Assembly: GCA_029891385.1 (NCBI GenBank) | Contig: CM057231.1 | Coordinates: 20,367,300-20,431,299 of the forward strand | Origin: Erythroxylum novogranatense | Lineage: Eukaryota > Streptophyta > Magnoliopsida > Malpighiales > Erythroxylaceae | Direction of reading: 5' to 3' | Length of the DNA stretch: 64,000 nucleotides | Shown here: piece after piece, positions 1 through 10,379 of the stretch | Numbering within the stretch: the first letter of the stretch is position 1 | Layout: each line of letters opens with the position of its first letter | Made by a program: the position numbers and the translations under genes | The notes under the pieces: model-generated | What the model was told of the DNA's origin: nothing | What the model saw: the letters and a program-made list of their open reading frames with translations, nothing else | The model's database searches: none

Positions 1-669
1 TGGATAAAATACACGCTTCATCCTGAAGAGCTTTGTCAATTTTCATAGGCTCTATTTTAGAAATAAAAACTACATTTACTTCTCTTCTGAATTTAGATCT
101 AGTTCTCACACCTTCTGAGGTTTCTCCTATGATCAGATTTTCAGGATGAGAAGACTTATATTTCTAGTCCTTTTTCAGACTAAGATTTTCAGGAACATCT
201 TATATTTTTTTTTGAGTAACATCTGATGGTGACTCATCTACACTATCAACTAAGGGTACTGGTAGGGTTTCATTATCAGTATCATTACTTCTATCTGGTT
301 GAGAACCATCATCAAATTTGACATGAATAGATTCTTCAACAGATTTAGAAGCAAGATTATAAACCCTATAAGCTTTAAAAGATAATGAATACCCTAGAAA
401 AATTCCAAAATAGACCTTAGAATCAAATTTATCTAAAGTTTCTCTTGTATTCAATATAATACACTTGCAACCAAATGGATGGAAGTAAGAAATATTAGGC
501 TTCCTTCCTTTCCATAACTCATATGGAGTTTTGTTCAACAATGGTCACAGAAGTATTCTATTTTGAATATAACAACCTGTATTTACAGCTTTTGCCCAAA
601 AATACTTAGGAAGATTCATTTCACACAGCATGGTTCTTGCCATTTCCTGAATCGTCCTGTTCTTTCTTT
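1..669 (-). pseudogene. SIRE copy A integrase C-terminal region and linker to RT
   Basis: The longest open piece (200-541) reads MLNKTPYELWKGRKPNISYF, the conserved copia motif after the integrase core, followed by an FGCKC and GYSLSFKAYRVYN-type segment. Upstream, the sequence around 541-669 encodes the NGIIERKN glutamate of the DDE triad and a KYFWAKAVNT segment, interrupted by a stop just before the Asn and another near 543. Downstream of 200 the frame continues through a low-complexity linker (HPENLIIGE, TRSKF) to the window edge, just before the RT domain. An in-frame TAG at 164-166 sits where the related copy B also has TAG (43829-43831). Pseudogene; copia identity is certain, precise limits are approximate. 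Confidence 0.85.
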
Positions 670-1506
670 CTATAATTCCATTCTATTGTGGAGTTCTAGG
701 AGCAGAGAAATTATGGAAATTCCTTTATCTTCACAGAATATTATGAATTTCTCATTTTCAAATTCACCACCATGATCACTTCTAATACCAGCAACAGAAA
801 CTCCTTTTTCATTTTGTAACTTTTTGGGAAGAGCTTTAAAACATTTAAAAGATTCATCCTTATGTGACAAAAATAATATCCAACAAAATCTAGTGAAGTC
901 ATCAACAATTACGAGACCATACTTCTTTCCGCCAAGACTTAATGTCGTAGTTAGACTAAATAAATATATATGTAACAACTCTAAAGGTCTAGTCAAAGTT
1001 ACAATATTTTTAGAAGAAAAAGATGTTTTAACCTGTTTTCCTTTATGACAACTATCATAAAAGAAATCCTTGTTAAAACTTATTTTGGGTAAACCTTTTA
1101 CCAAATCATGTTTAATAAACTTAGAAATATGTTTAAAACTAACATGACCTAGCTTTTCACGCCAAATCATTTTTTTTTCATCAGTTGATATAAAACAAGA
1201 AATATTTTGACTTTGCAAATCATCTAAATTAATCTTATAAAGATTCTTTAGTTTTTTGGCAGAAATGAATATGGAACCTTCCTTGTTTTTGACTACACAA
1301 GAATTTTGATTAAAGGATACTTCAAAGCCAGAATCACATAATTGACTTACACTAATCAAAATATGTTTTAAACCTTCAACTAACAGAACATTATCAATAG
1401 ATGCAAAGGAATCTTTACCAATTTTGCCGATTCCAACTATTTTGCCCTGCTAGTTGTCTCCAAAAGTTACTGATCCTCCTTTTTATTTTAAAGATCTAGG
1501 AACATA
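670..1506 (-). pseudogene. SIRE copy A GAG-pre-integrase and integrase core
   Basis: Open from 1359 down to 670 and readable back to the solo-LTR insertion at 1511. The N-terminal part has the GAG-pre-integrase signature (WREKLGHVSFKHISK, then DSCHKGKQ); the first Cys of the HHCC zinc site appears replaced by Tyr. The integrase core follows: the first catalytic Asp, normally in HMDLFG, is Tyr here (HIYLFS), while the second (RSDHGGEFEN) is intact. Upstream, 1360-1506 encodes [13 protein letters not shown] and the segment leading to LISVSQL. Losing one catalytic Asp would abolish strand transfer, so this copy is dead apart from its stops. Confidence 0.88.
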
Positions 1507-3189
1507 GACCTTGTAACATCCCGTCCCCAAATGAAGGGTGAGGACCCGAAATATTGTACAAGTGTTCTCAAGGAGAGACAAAGGAAATGCATTGGTTTCG
1601 TTCATGCATCTTATTAGCATACATGCATTTACATCATGATTACTGGCTCTTTAAGTTGTACATGAATTCATTGACAATTGCCAGGTATTAAAGATAGGAA
1701 ATGTGAATTTTTAAAATTTATGGGTAGAAGGTGTTGAAAGAGTGAAAGTAGTATGTTTGTGTTGCTAAATAGATAATTGTATGGGTATAAGTGCATGTTT
1801 ATGTGAGGCTAAATGGTTGAACATGTGTTGGATTGGTTTTGGATTTGGTTTTGATGTTTGAATAATGTTAGATAAGTGGTAAATTCAAGTAAGAAGATTG
1901 TATGTTTGTGCTGCAAATTGGGATAAATTACTCAAGTCAATGTCTTAATAAATTTGTGGTTAAATTCTCGGTTAAATGGGATGGTTATTGATGTGGTATT
2001 GATGCTTGCATGAAAGGAGTAGAGTTGTGGTTGAAATATGGAAAAATGAAACTGGTGCATATTTCAGGTATTTGTTTATAAATTTTGATGTGGTTATGCT
2101 TTTGAGTTGAGGTTTGCTTTAAATTAAACTTGAGAAGTATGGCTAGAATTCCTATGAAGGAAGTTCTGGCCAATTGTGGCTTGAAGAGCTTTGAATTTGG
2201 CTCAGAATTTGAGATGGGTGTGCTGGATGAACAGTATCCGGATCTTGGTTCCATTATTGACGACCTGAAACTTTGAGAATTTTTCTAGGATAAAGGAGAC
2301 GGATTTTGTGAAATTGGTATTACTGAAAGTTGAAGATTTATGTGTTATCTTTCTAACACAACTAAGTATGATATTTTTTAATGTGTAGATCGCAAGTTAT
2401 GGCCTGATAATATTCAGGTGGTAATTCAGCCCAAATTGTGTTTTAGTGTGTAAATGCTCTAACGGCATAGATTTTGTGCTCTTTGTGTTCTGACTTTTAT
2501 TTGGGACTGTAAAGGGTGAAATTGGCTTGAGTGACATTCTGGAAAGTTGTAGAGGATTGTTATAGCTTTCTAATGAGGTATTTTATGCAAATTTTGGATG
2601 TAAGGATTGTTAGATATAAAATTGTAAAATTTGGCTATGGATATGGTCATATGCTGTTTTACTACTAATTAACAGGGTAGCCACATTAATGGGTGGATTC
2701 GACCTAATTAGAGTTAGAATTTGCCTTGAAGTCCTTCCTAAGAATTGTAGTAGATTATCTAAGCTTTTTATTGCTATATGGTATGGAAATTTTTGCCAAG
2801 GGGATGTGGAGTTATGAATTTTGAAAGATTGGATTTCTGTTGAGGATAAAGGGGGTAGGCTTAACCTTTGTTTACGAATTTGATTTAGTTAGAGGTGGAA
2901 TTGGCTTCTAAGTTATCCTGAAAGATGTAGCATTTGTTTTGCTCTTTCTATTGGTATAAAATTTGAAAATTTTGGCTAAGGGGATGAAAAGTTATGATTT
3001 TTGGAAGTTTCTGATGCTGTTTAGTGTGAAGCTGATCGATCAGTCACTTTGAGGGACTTTTTGATCTTTTTAGAGACTGAAATTGTTGTTAAGTCCTTCA
3101 TGAAAATCGCAGATCGGTCTTTTATCTTTCCAATGGTACCAAGTTTGTAAAATTCGGAGTTCGGAGTCAAAAGTTATAAGTGTTAGAAG

Positions 3190-3360
3190 TTGGAAGGTCG
3201 GTCAGGCTGGCCGATCGGTCCGCGCGAGAGCTCATCCGCGCAAGAGCTCGGCCAGCCTAGTGCTCGGCAGGCCAAGCGCCAGCCCGTGTGCCCGCCTCTG
3301 CGAGCGCACCGCTTGGCAAATTGGTCGAGCCGCATTTCTGTCGATGTTTCAGCCGACTGA
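3190..3360. other. GC-rich island in LTR
   Basis: CpG-rich block within otherwise AT-rich LTR sequence. It contains a repeated CCGCGC(G/A)AGAGCTC motif and several GGCC/GCGC words. Long LTRs of other families in the window have GC islands in a comparable place, between two blocks of diverged repeats. Function unknown; it may be a methylation or transcription-factor target. No gene is seen in it. Confidence 0.5.
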
Positions 3361-4199
3361 CCTCCTTTCACTCTTTTGAGCATAACTTCTTCGTCCGACC
3401 TCCGATCGACCCGATTTTTGAAGCATTAGATTTCTAAGACATTTTTCTATCTTTTCATACCAAATAGATTAGTTATGACTTTAAATGGAGAAAGATCGAC
3501 CTGATTAAAGTGAGCTGACCTATGGAAAAAGTCTAAATATCATTTGGTATTTTGGAGATATCTTGAGCTATAAAGCTCGGATAGATCTGTTTCTTCTTGT
3601 AAATTAAACTAGAGACATAGATCTAAACTTTATATGAAGAAGCCGATTGACAATTTAGCCTCTAAGACTTTCAATTTCCGGATGGAATTTAAGTGTAGTG
3701 TTCAGTCTCGGTTTTGTAACGGTCTGAACAGACTTCAGTATTTTGGAGATATTTTGAGTTATAGAGCTCCAATAGATCGGATTCTTATTTCAAATGAAAC
3801 TAGAGACATAGAGCTACATGTTATATGAAGCAGTCGATTGGCAATTTAGCCTCTAAGATGTTCAACCTCTGGAGTGAAATTACGTGCAATGTTCAGTTTT
3901 GATTTAGTTTTGGTCCAAACGAAATATCTAACAGACTTCAGTATTTTTTAGATATTTTGAGATATAGAGATCCAATCGATCTGATTCTTCAAGCAATGGA
4001 TTTGTAAGACATAGAGGAACATCTCTCTAGAAGAAAGTTTTGCCAAATTGTTTTATTTACCTTATCGAAATAAGGGGCCAAGATGTCATTTTTAAGGCAA
4101 AAAGGAAGGGCATTTTTGGAGCATCACTTAAAGGGTTAAGCTATAGACTTAAATGGAGGGGCATATGGGTCATTACTCATTCATTAAATGACATGGAAC

Positions 4200-4207
4200 T
4201 ATAAAAG
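4200..4207 (+). promoter_or_regulatory. LTR TATA box
   Basis: TATAAAAG, followed by a purine-rich AAGAAAGAATAGAAG-type leader as in plant LTR promoters. The preceding sequence (TTAAATGACATGGAAC) is close to that before the TATA box of the solo LTR at 52971-57488 (near 54840), supporting a conserved core promoter. Transcription would start about 30 bp downstream, which makes the rest of the LTR the R/U5 region. Confidence 0.65.
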
Positions 4208-5408
4208 CAAGTGGGCTGTGCAAAACAAAAAAGAAAGAATAGAAGAAAAGAGAAGAGTCGAGAGCCTTCGGATGGGAAAAGAAGAAAGAAGAAAGAGTAA
4301 ACTAGATATTGATTTTTCTAAGCCCTTCAAGAGGGATTTTCATGGTGCTCAAGAAGAGAAAAACGTGGAGGATGATGAGAGATTCCATCCAATCCAACAA
4401 ATTCATTGATGGGTGAAAGATCAAGGTGAGATTGAGATTTTTGATTTGTTAAATTTTGAAGGGGTTTGGTTCATATGGCTTAAGATTGGTATAAGGTTGT
4501 GTTTCCTAAGCTCAATTTTAGTATTTATGCAGTATGTGATGTTGAATTTGGGTAATTGTGGCTTAGGGAATTTTAACTTGGATAAAGGAAAGAAATAATG
4601 AAGAAATTGATACTTTGGATAAGATTCAAGCATGGATATGAGGTGAGTGACCTAGACGGTACCTCAATTATTATATTATTATAATTCTGTCTTTATAAAA
4701 CTGTGGTGAATAATGGTGGGTTAGTGAATTGCGTTTGATTATGGATTATGGACAGAAGGTCTGATGAAATGGGAGATTATGACATAGAAGTGCAAATGGT
4801 CTGTGAATTTGGATCCTCTATGTTTGAAATGTGCATAAACAGGATTGTGATTAAAATGTGATTGTGAACTATTTGTGTGATTGTGAACTATTTGGGATTA
4901 ATTGTGATTGAATTACTGCATTTTTTGTGACATATGCATTCCATGCATGAGTGCAAAATCAGATAATGGTAGTTGTGACTGAAGTAGCCATCGAGAGCTA
5001 AAAGCTCACCGTACTTGGGCCTTGAGCCCACAGTGATTCCAGAGCTTCATGATCAACGATTAATGCGCCCATATTGGGACAATTTGAGCACTCGGTCACA
5101 ACACCGAAATAAATGGGAAAAGTGTCACATATGCATTCCATATGCATTTGAGTGAATAATTTGATTTGGTGAAAGACAAACCTTATACTTATTTGATCGA
5201 CAAATGTGTATTTAAATATGAACGAAACTGTGAAATGTTCCACTTCAGGGTGGAATGTCGGACTAAAGTCCGATGATATGAGGGGTGATTGAAATGGATA
5301 GATAATTATGGGTGATACATTGTGACATATGCATTATATATATGAATGAATGATCAGATAATGGCCGTTGTGACTAGAGTAGCCACCGATCAGAGCTATA
5401 AGCTCAAC

Positions 5409-5592
5409 GAACAATGAGCCCTACATGGGACAGTGACCAATGAGCCCTACATGGGACAGTTATCAATGAGCCCTACATGGGACAGTTATCAATGAGCCCT
5501 ACATAGGATAGTTATCAATGACCCCTACATGGGACAGTTATCAATGAGCCCTACATGGGACAGTTATCAATGAGCCCTATATGGGACAGTTC
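5409..5592 (+). repeat. 26-bp tandem repeat, about 7 copies
   Basis: Unit GGGACAGTTATCAATGAGCCCTACAT written over two parts: GGGACAGTTATCAAT followed by GAGCCCTACAT. About seven near-perfect copies lie inside the candidate LTR intron. Single-base variants occur in the middle copies. Low divergence points to recent expansion. Confidence 0.9.
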
Positions 5593-5880
5593 AGGCACTC
5601 GGTCACAATAGAGTAACAATTGAAAAGTGAGTCTCATATACACTGAGTATGCATGGCATAAATGATTAAATGATATTGAATGTGAAATAACTGAAAAAAG
5701 TTTATGTGATTCAATATGGTTGTTAATGAAACGATATGAACATGGGAAATATTATGATATAGGAAATAAAGTGAGATTGGTTCAGTGATTGAATGTGAAA
5801 TGATATGAACATGTACGATATTGGAAAAATGTGTAATGAAATGTGATTTATGAAATATATGTGTCTTATGTAATATGTGA

Positions 5881-5930
5881 TGGGTGAGCCATCGATGATG
5901 GTCACTTACTGAGTTCACAAAACTCACCCA
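5881..5930 (+). other. Conserved LTR hairpin with CATCGATG loop
   Basis: Perfect 8-bp arms TGGGTGAG (5881-5888) and CTCACCCA (5923-5930) enclose a 34-nt loop containing CATCGATGATGG and ACTGAGTTC. The 3' arm ends 20 nt before the candidate acceptor AG. Matching structures occur at 11689-11737, 19379-19428 and 63734-63783. Confidence 0.6.
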
Positions 5931-6289
5931 AAATTTGCAATTATTTTCAGATCGAAGAATACCCGTTAAGCCAGCAGAGTATAATTGCGAGATTCAAATG
6001 AAGGATAAGAGTCGGGATCGGTTTAAATCGCATTGCATGTCTTTATTTATGTATTGAAGTGTATATTTGTATTTGGGAAATAGGCCCTAGTGGCTATTGG
6101 AAATTGTGTATAATCAATTTGTATATAATTAAATGAGGACCCAACTTGGGCATTGATTTCTGCATATATTGTTTTAAAAAAAATGTACCGACTACTGAAT
6201 GAGTGTTTTAGCACGCCACCCTCGAGGGGCACGGACTCAGATATCACCGTCGATGTCAGATTCAGGTCCTGCGGGAGTGGGGTGCTACA

Positions 6290-7060
6290 GACCTTTTTCC
6301 CATCATGTGTCGCGAGCATCCACTGTCCAAATACCATTGGTGCTGGCTGCTTCTTCCAAGGAAGGAGATCTGCAGGAGATATTATATTCTTTTTAGGTAC
6401 CCAGATTTTCTTGGGTCCTTTGGGGTTAGTCTGAAACTTATTCATAGAATGAAAATGAGAAGACTGGTGATATTTCTTTCTATAAGGAACCAAGTTCTTT
6501 TTATGATGAATATTGGTTTTAGTAAACCCGATACCACTCTTATCATTAGGGTATCTATATTTCCCAATCATATCATTCATTTTCTTCGTACTTTTAGTAA
6601 AAGATGATAAATCTGTTGAGAGAGAATTAATCATTTCTTTCAACTGACTAATCTCCTCAGATCTATCTACAGTTACTTTTTTCTTCATAACATCTATTTA
6701 TTTTTTGAGACAGACATTTTTTTTCTATCGCTTCCGTGTTCTTCAAGTTTTCTACATACTTTTTTTTAGGGATCTATACTGCTTTAGTATAGCATGAGAA
6801 TCTTCTAACAATTCTAGATATGCATCTTAGAGTTCATTGAAGTTAGAAGTTACCTCCTTGTCACCTTCGTCTACGACTACCAAGCATATGTTTACTTATT
6901 CTGAAGCTTTTAAATCAGAACCAGATTCGAACAAATCCAAATCTTCCCAAGTAGCTATCATACTCTTTTTATTTTCATTATTCTTTTTTGACTTTCTTTT
7001 CAGCAATGGACATTTAGATTTATAGTGTCCTGGTTTGTTGCACTCGTAGCAAATGATAGA
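6290..7060 (-). pseudogene. SIRE copy A: zinc knuckle, gag C-terminus and protease motif
   Basis: In sense order this stretch holds the CCHC knuckle CYECNKPGHYKSKC (about 7003-7047; C-x2-C-x4-H-x4-C intact), a Glu/Asp-rich and coiled-coil segment, a KGPKKIWVPKK motif near 6415, and the aspartic-protease signature WYLDSGCSRHM encoded at 6301-6340. The protease motif is in a different frame from the upstream gag piece, so at least one frameshift separates them. The solo LTR inserted a few bases after the protease motif. The knuckle and DSG motif are intact at nucleotide level, unlike copy B, where DSG is gone. Confidence 0.83.
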
Positions 7061-8002
7061 GGCCTTTTTATTCTTGACTTCATCTTGCTATTTTTCTTGA
7101 AAGAAAAATCTCTGTTTCCCTTTGCCTTCTTCTTCCACATTCTTGTAATCTTCCTTGAGATAAAAGATAATTCACCTTGAGATAAAATATAATTCATCAT
7201 TATCTTCACTTGAATCTTATTCAGATTCACTGGTGTCATTATTCTTGATCTCTTCGATCTTCAGTGCTTTTAAAGATGAACTTCTATTCCTCTGATTCTT
7301 GTGATTTTTTTGACCAACCTTTAATGCTATAGATTTGTCCCTTCTAGGTTTGTCTTCAGCATCAAGCTCCACTTCATGTATCTTCAAAGAACTAAGCAAC
7401 TCGTCAAGCTTTAATTTGCTCAAGTCCTTGGCTTCTTGTACTACAGTGACTTTAGGTCAACATCTTTTGGGTAGACTCTTGAGAATCTTTCTGACATGGT
7501 CTTGATTATCGTAGATTCTCCCAAGAGCTTTCAGTCCATTAACGATAGTTTGAAATCATCCAAACATCTAATTAATGGACTCATCTTCTTTCATTTTAAA
7601 TAGCTCATATTGATGTACAAGAATGTTGATCTTAGACTCCTTTACTTGCTTTGTGCCTTCATGTCCGATGGATAAGGTGTCCCACATCTCCTTCGCAATT
7701 TCGCATCCATGAACTTTATCGTATTCACTTTTGTTTACGGCATAACTCAAAAAGAATTTGGCCTTTGAATTTAATTGAAATCTTACTTTGTGATCGGCTA
7801 ACCATCTTGTATGTGAAATAATATTGCCTTCATCATCTATTAGTACGTATAGTCCATTATCGATGATGTCCTAAAGATCTACGTATGTGGATTCAATGAA
7901 AAGCCGCATCCTGTCCTTACAATAATGATAGTCTTCACCATTGAACGCAGGAGGTCTTGTGACAGAGGCACCTTCAGTAATAAACACGTGGGATTCTACC
8001 AT
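7061..8002 (-). pseudogene. SIRE copy A gag (N-terminal half)
   Basis: The start codon is at 8002 (MVESHVFITEGASVTRPPAF), 58 nt inside the 5' LTR end and downstream of the PBS, as in copy B (MAESHIYIAEGALVTRPPAF at 40784). The frame then gives the copia gag core (YDKVHGCEIAKEMWDTLSIG, then KINILVHQYELFKMKEDESI) and LKLDELLSSLKIHEVELDAE. It is interrupted by stops, including one at 7217-7219 directly after SESE, where copy B also has a stop (41564-41566). The protein would be the capsid precursor; it is broken here. Confidence 0.87.
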
Positions 8003-8045
8003 AGATCTTTGTCCTCACTGTGTAAAGGTGGTTCTTGGAAACTGA

Positions 8046-8057
8046 GCTCTGATACCA
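8046..8057 (-). other. Primer binding site, tRNA-iMet
   Basis: Read on the minus strand as TGGTATCAGAGC, complementary to the 3' end of plant initiator-methionine tRNA, two bases after the 5' LTR. It fixes the LTR end at 8060 and the orientation of SIRE copy A. Confidence 0.9.
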
Positions 8058-8059
8058 AT

Positions 8060-9123
8060 TGAAGTAAATCACACGTTAATAACGAACTCGTAAAGTACAC
8101 AAGAAGGGGGGTTGAATTGTGTAATCTTTTTGTGAATACATAAAACTTTTGATAATCTCTTGAAAAAGAAACTTTTTCAAGTATTAACGGAATACCAAAT
8201 AGTTACTCAAGTAAATTGCAAATAACTTGTATAAGAACAAGAGTATTTAAGAGTAAAGAGTTAGAAGATAGATAATGCGATTTTTATACTGGTTCACCTC
8301 AAACCTTAGGCTACATCTAGTCCTAAGAATCCTTATGAGTTTTCACTATACTTCGTCAAAATTACATGAATTCTTTCCTCCCTCCCAGAGCCTCTTCAGG
8401 TCTCTTACACTGAGTATTCTTTCAACTATTTTAGCCTTTCCAGGCTCTCAGTCTTTTTTTTCTCTCACTAGAAAGATAATGTGAGCTTTTGTTACAGTAA
8501 AGTTAGCTCTCATATATCGCACTTTGTATACAGAATTTTGTAAGTAATCACTTGTAAGCTCAAAGATTGTAAGATTGTTCAGTCTTCGACTACGACTAAT
8601 ATTTATAGTCCAAGTCTCCAACCGCTTCTTAAATCTTGATAACTGCTTCTTGCTTCTTGTTTCTTGTTTCTTGCTTCTTGTAGAAATCGTTATTCAGTTG
8701 AGTTCTGTAACTAACTCAACCTGCTTCTTCTTAGTGAACTTCTTCTTAGTCATCGAACTTCTTCTTGGTGAACTTCTTCTTAGTCATCGAACTTCTTCTT
8801 AGTCATCGAACTTCTGCTTAGTCATCGAACTTCTTTTTAGTGAACTTCTTCTTAGTCACTGAACGTCTTCTTAGTCATCGAACTTCTTCTTAGTAATCGA
8901 ACTTCTTCTTAGTGATCGAACTTCTTCTTAGTTAACTTCTTCTTAGTGATCGAACTTCTTCTTAGTGAACTTCTTCTTATTCATCGAACTTCTTCTTAGT
9001 CATCGAACTTCTTCTTAGTGATAACACTGCACACTTAACACACTCGTCAAAACAATTCATTTATTTCAAACATTATTATTATATCAACAAAATTATTAAA
9101 CGTGAAGTCATTTTGACTTAACA
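8060..9123 (-). mobile_element. 5' LTR of SIRE copy A
   Basis: In sense it begins TGTTAAGTCAAAATG (ending at 9123) and ends GTGTGATTTACTTCA next to the PBS. The 3' third is clearly homologous to the LTRs of copy B, including AATTCAACCCCCCTTCT and the CTGAAGAGGCTCAGA-type motifs. U3 carries a GAAGTTC-type minisatellite instead of the GCAGACG-type one in copy B. Confidence 0.88.
8720..9021 (-). repeat. U3 minisatellite, unit about 20 bp
   Basis: About 15 imperfect copies of GACTAAGAAGAAGTTCGAT (sense strand), some shortened by loss of the GATGA part. It sits in U3 of the SIRE copy A LTR, where copy B has an unrelated purine-rich minisatellite. Confidence 0.88.
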
Positions 9124-9235
9124 GTAAGCACCTTCGCTTTAGGCCTTATTATTTTCCCCTTATCTTTAGAGATGTTCTTAGAAGTAGTTACTTTGAACCC
9201 TTAGTAAACGCTTAGATATTTAATAACTAAACAAA

Positions 9236-9490
9236 AAAATTAAGATCGAAATTCTATTTGCACTAAATATGTTCAGAGTAATTCAATTGCCACATATTTA
9301 TTAAAGTAAAATAACCTTTAAGTATGCTTATATAAAGCAAAATCTAATAAGAAATAAAATCCAACTAATCTTATGATAACACCTATTATGAACAAACTAA
9401 AAAGAGAGAAAATAGGCAAAAATCATCCAAGAGTGGTAAATCCAATCTTTCCAACACAAATAATTTCAAACTCTTAAAATTTTGGATCAC
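9236..9490 (-). repeat. Probable 3' LTR remnant of the old copia
   Basis: Shares an aligned stretch with 23515-23780: TCTATTTGCACTAAA, CCACATATTTATT and AAGAGTGG occur in the same order with similar spacing. Position beyond RNase H fits a 3' LTR. Similarity is roughly three quarters by eye and the boundaries are not defined. Confidence 0.5.
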
Positions 9491-9539
9491 TTCCGCTTAA
9501 TCCAAAAATTACTTATACCAAAGACCTAAGATATTCATG

Positions 9540-9990
9540 TTTATTTCTTGCAAAGATTTTATAAAGATATTTGTAATTTTTTTCTATTATGTCATAGTAT
9601 TACAAAGCCATTTTATCTTCAATAACTAGGACTTGGATTAAATTTGCTCTTTTTATATATATATATCCTTGGTCCTTTTATGATACATATGATTCTTTAA
9701 TATAGTTATAGTCACATTATTATCATAGTATATCTTTATAGTTCCACCTTGTTCTTGTTCAAGTTCTTCTAACATCCTCCTCTACCAAATTACCTAATAT
9801 GGTGATGCAATTGCTACCATGTAGTTAGCATTTAAATAGATAATGCAACAGTGGCATGTTTCTTTGAATTCTATGAAAACACTCCAAATATCGTACTAGA
9901 TGTGTAGCCTAAGGTGCCCCTCTTATCCTCTATGCAATCCACCTAGTTAGTATCAATGTTTCCAATCAGCTTGTAATACACTATATGCTT
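9540..9990 (-). pseudogene. Copia RNase H remnant
   Basis: Several frames together give copia RNase H landmarks: a DCIEDKRGT segment (near the usual Asp motif), then TRTRWNYKDI (normally a GGT-IYCDN region), YHKRTKDI (usually YHKRTKHIDI) and LVIEDKMAL. Many stops and frameshifts; no start or intact frame. This piece gives the polarity and copia assignment of the old element. Confidence 0.6.
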
Positions 9991-10379
9991 GTACTATATT
10001 CCCAAATTGAGAGTCATTATTATATAACACAATATTCACTTTGTAGCTTTAAAATGTTGCTTCAAATGAAAGTGTATAAACCTAGACACTATACCTACTG
10101 AAGAAGAAAATTTGGACCTTGTATAAGTTAAATAGATTAGTCCTTTTAGTAGAATTTTGTAATGTTATTCACTAGCCAGTTTGATGCCATCCTTCATTTT
10201 GAACTTCTTATTCATATGCTTAAGTGTATTAGGTACCTTATAATTCAATATGTGGAACCTCTTTAGTAATTTCATTACTTATTTCTTTTAAGAGATCAAA
10301 CCATCTGTAACCTGCTTCACTTCTACATTAAGAAAGTAATGCAATAAACTCAAATATGATACTTTGAATTCTTTCCTCG

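Larger units (their letters stand above)
4643..5950 (+). other. Candidate LTR intron (donor GAG/GTGAGT, acceptor TTTTCAG/A)
   Basis: About 440 bp after the TATA box is a consensus plant donor (GAG then GTGAGT, GT at 4643). An alternative donor CAAG/GTGAGA lies at 4426. The matching acceptor is TTATTTTCAG ending at 5950, just after a conserved hairpin. The segment between contains a 26-bp tandem array and several copies of a GACATATGCATT motif, with no coding potential. The same donor-acceptor order in other LTR families of the window supports the reading, but splicing is inferred only. Confidence 0.45.
1512..6289 (+). mobile_element. Solo LTR, long gypsy-type family (4.8 kb)
   Basis: Begins TGTAACATCCCG and ends GGGGTGCTACA, flanked by a perfect 5-bp TSD gacct (1507-1511 and 6290-6294) inside SIRE copy A. 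It contains no gag or pol, so it is best read as a solo LTR left by LTR-LTR recombination; a non-coding LARD-type element is less likely because no repeated ends or PBS are seen. Order in the LTR: diverged repeats of about 200 bp (2250-3180), GC-rich island (about 3190-3360), further repeats (3380-4060), TATA box (4200), purine-rich leader, candidate donors (4426, 4643), 26-bp tandem array (5409-5592), hairpin (5881-5930) and acceptor (5950). The same family appears in reverse orientation at 63348-64000. Confidence 0.88.
1..9123 (-). mobile_element. Ty1/copia retrotransposon, SIRE/Maximus type (copy A), partial
   Basis: Minus-strand copia element entering from the left window edge. Read from its 5' end it has a 5' LTR (8060-9123), a tRNA-iMet PBS (8046-8057), gag with an intact CCHC knuckle, a protease motif, GAG-pre-integrase, integrase and the linker before reverse transcriptase (RT). 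RT, RNase H and the 3' LTR lie outside the window. The family call rests on the gag/integrase sequence and on closely matching parts in the element at 28602-49238, which has the SIRE-like AAAAAGGGGGAGAT tract before its 3' LTR. The body is split by a solo LTR at 1512-6289. Many stops and frameshifts show it is inactive. Its own TSD cannot be tested because the left end is missing. Confidence 0.9.

Noticed and set aside
3183..3383. Arg-rich protein frame on the minus strand
   Set aside because: It is an open stretch across the GC-rich island of a solo LTR; GC-rich blocks give long frames by chance.
5409..5592. CRISPR-like array
   Set aside because: The repeats are contiguous tandem units without unique spacers, in a plant LTR.
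6153..6607. Plus-strand frames over the protease region of SIRE copy A
   Set aside because: They cross the solo-LTR junction at 6289 and are antisense to the WYLDSGCSRHM coding stretch.
8275..8802. Small frames with Leu/Phe-rich, membrane-like translations
   Set aside because: They lie antisense within the SIRE copy A LTR and its minisatellite, with no conserved start or domain.
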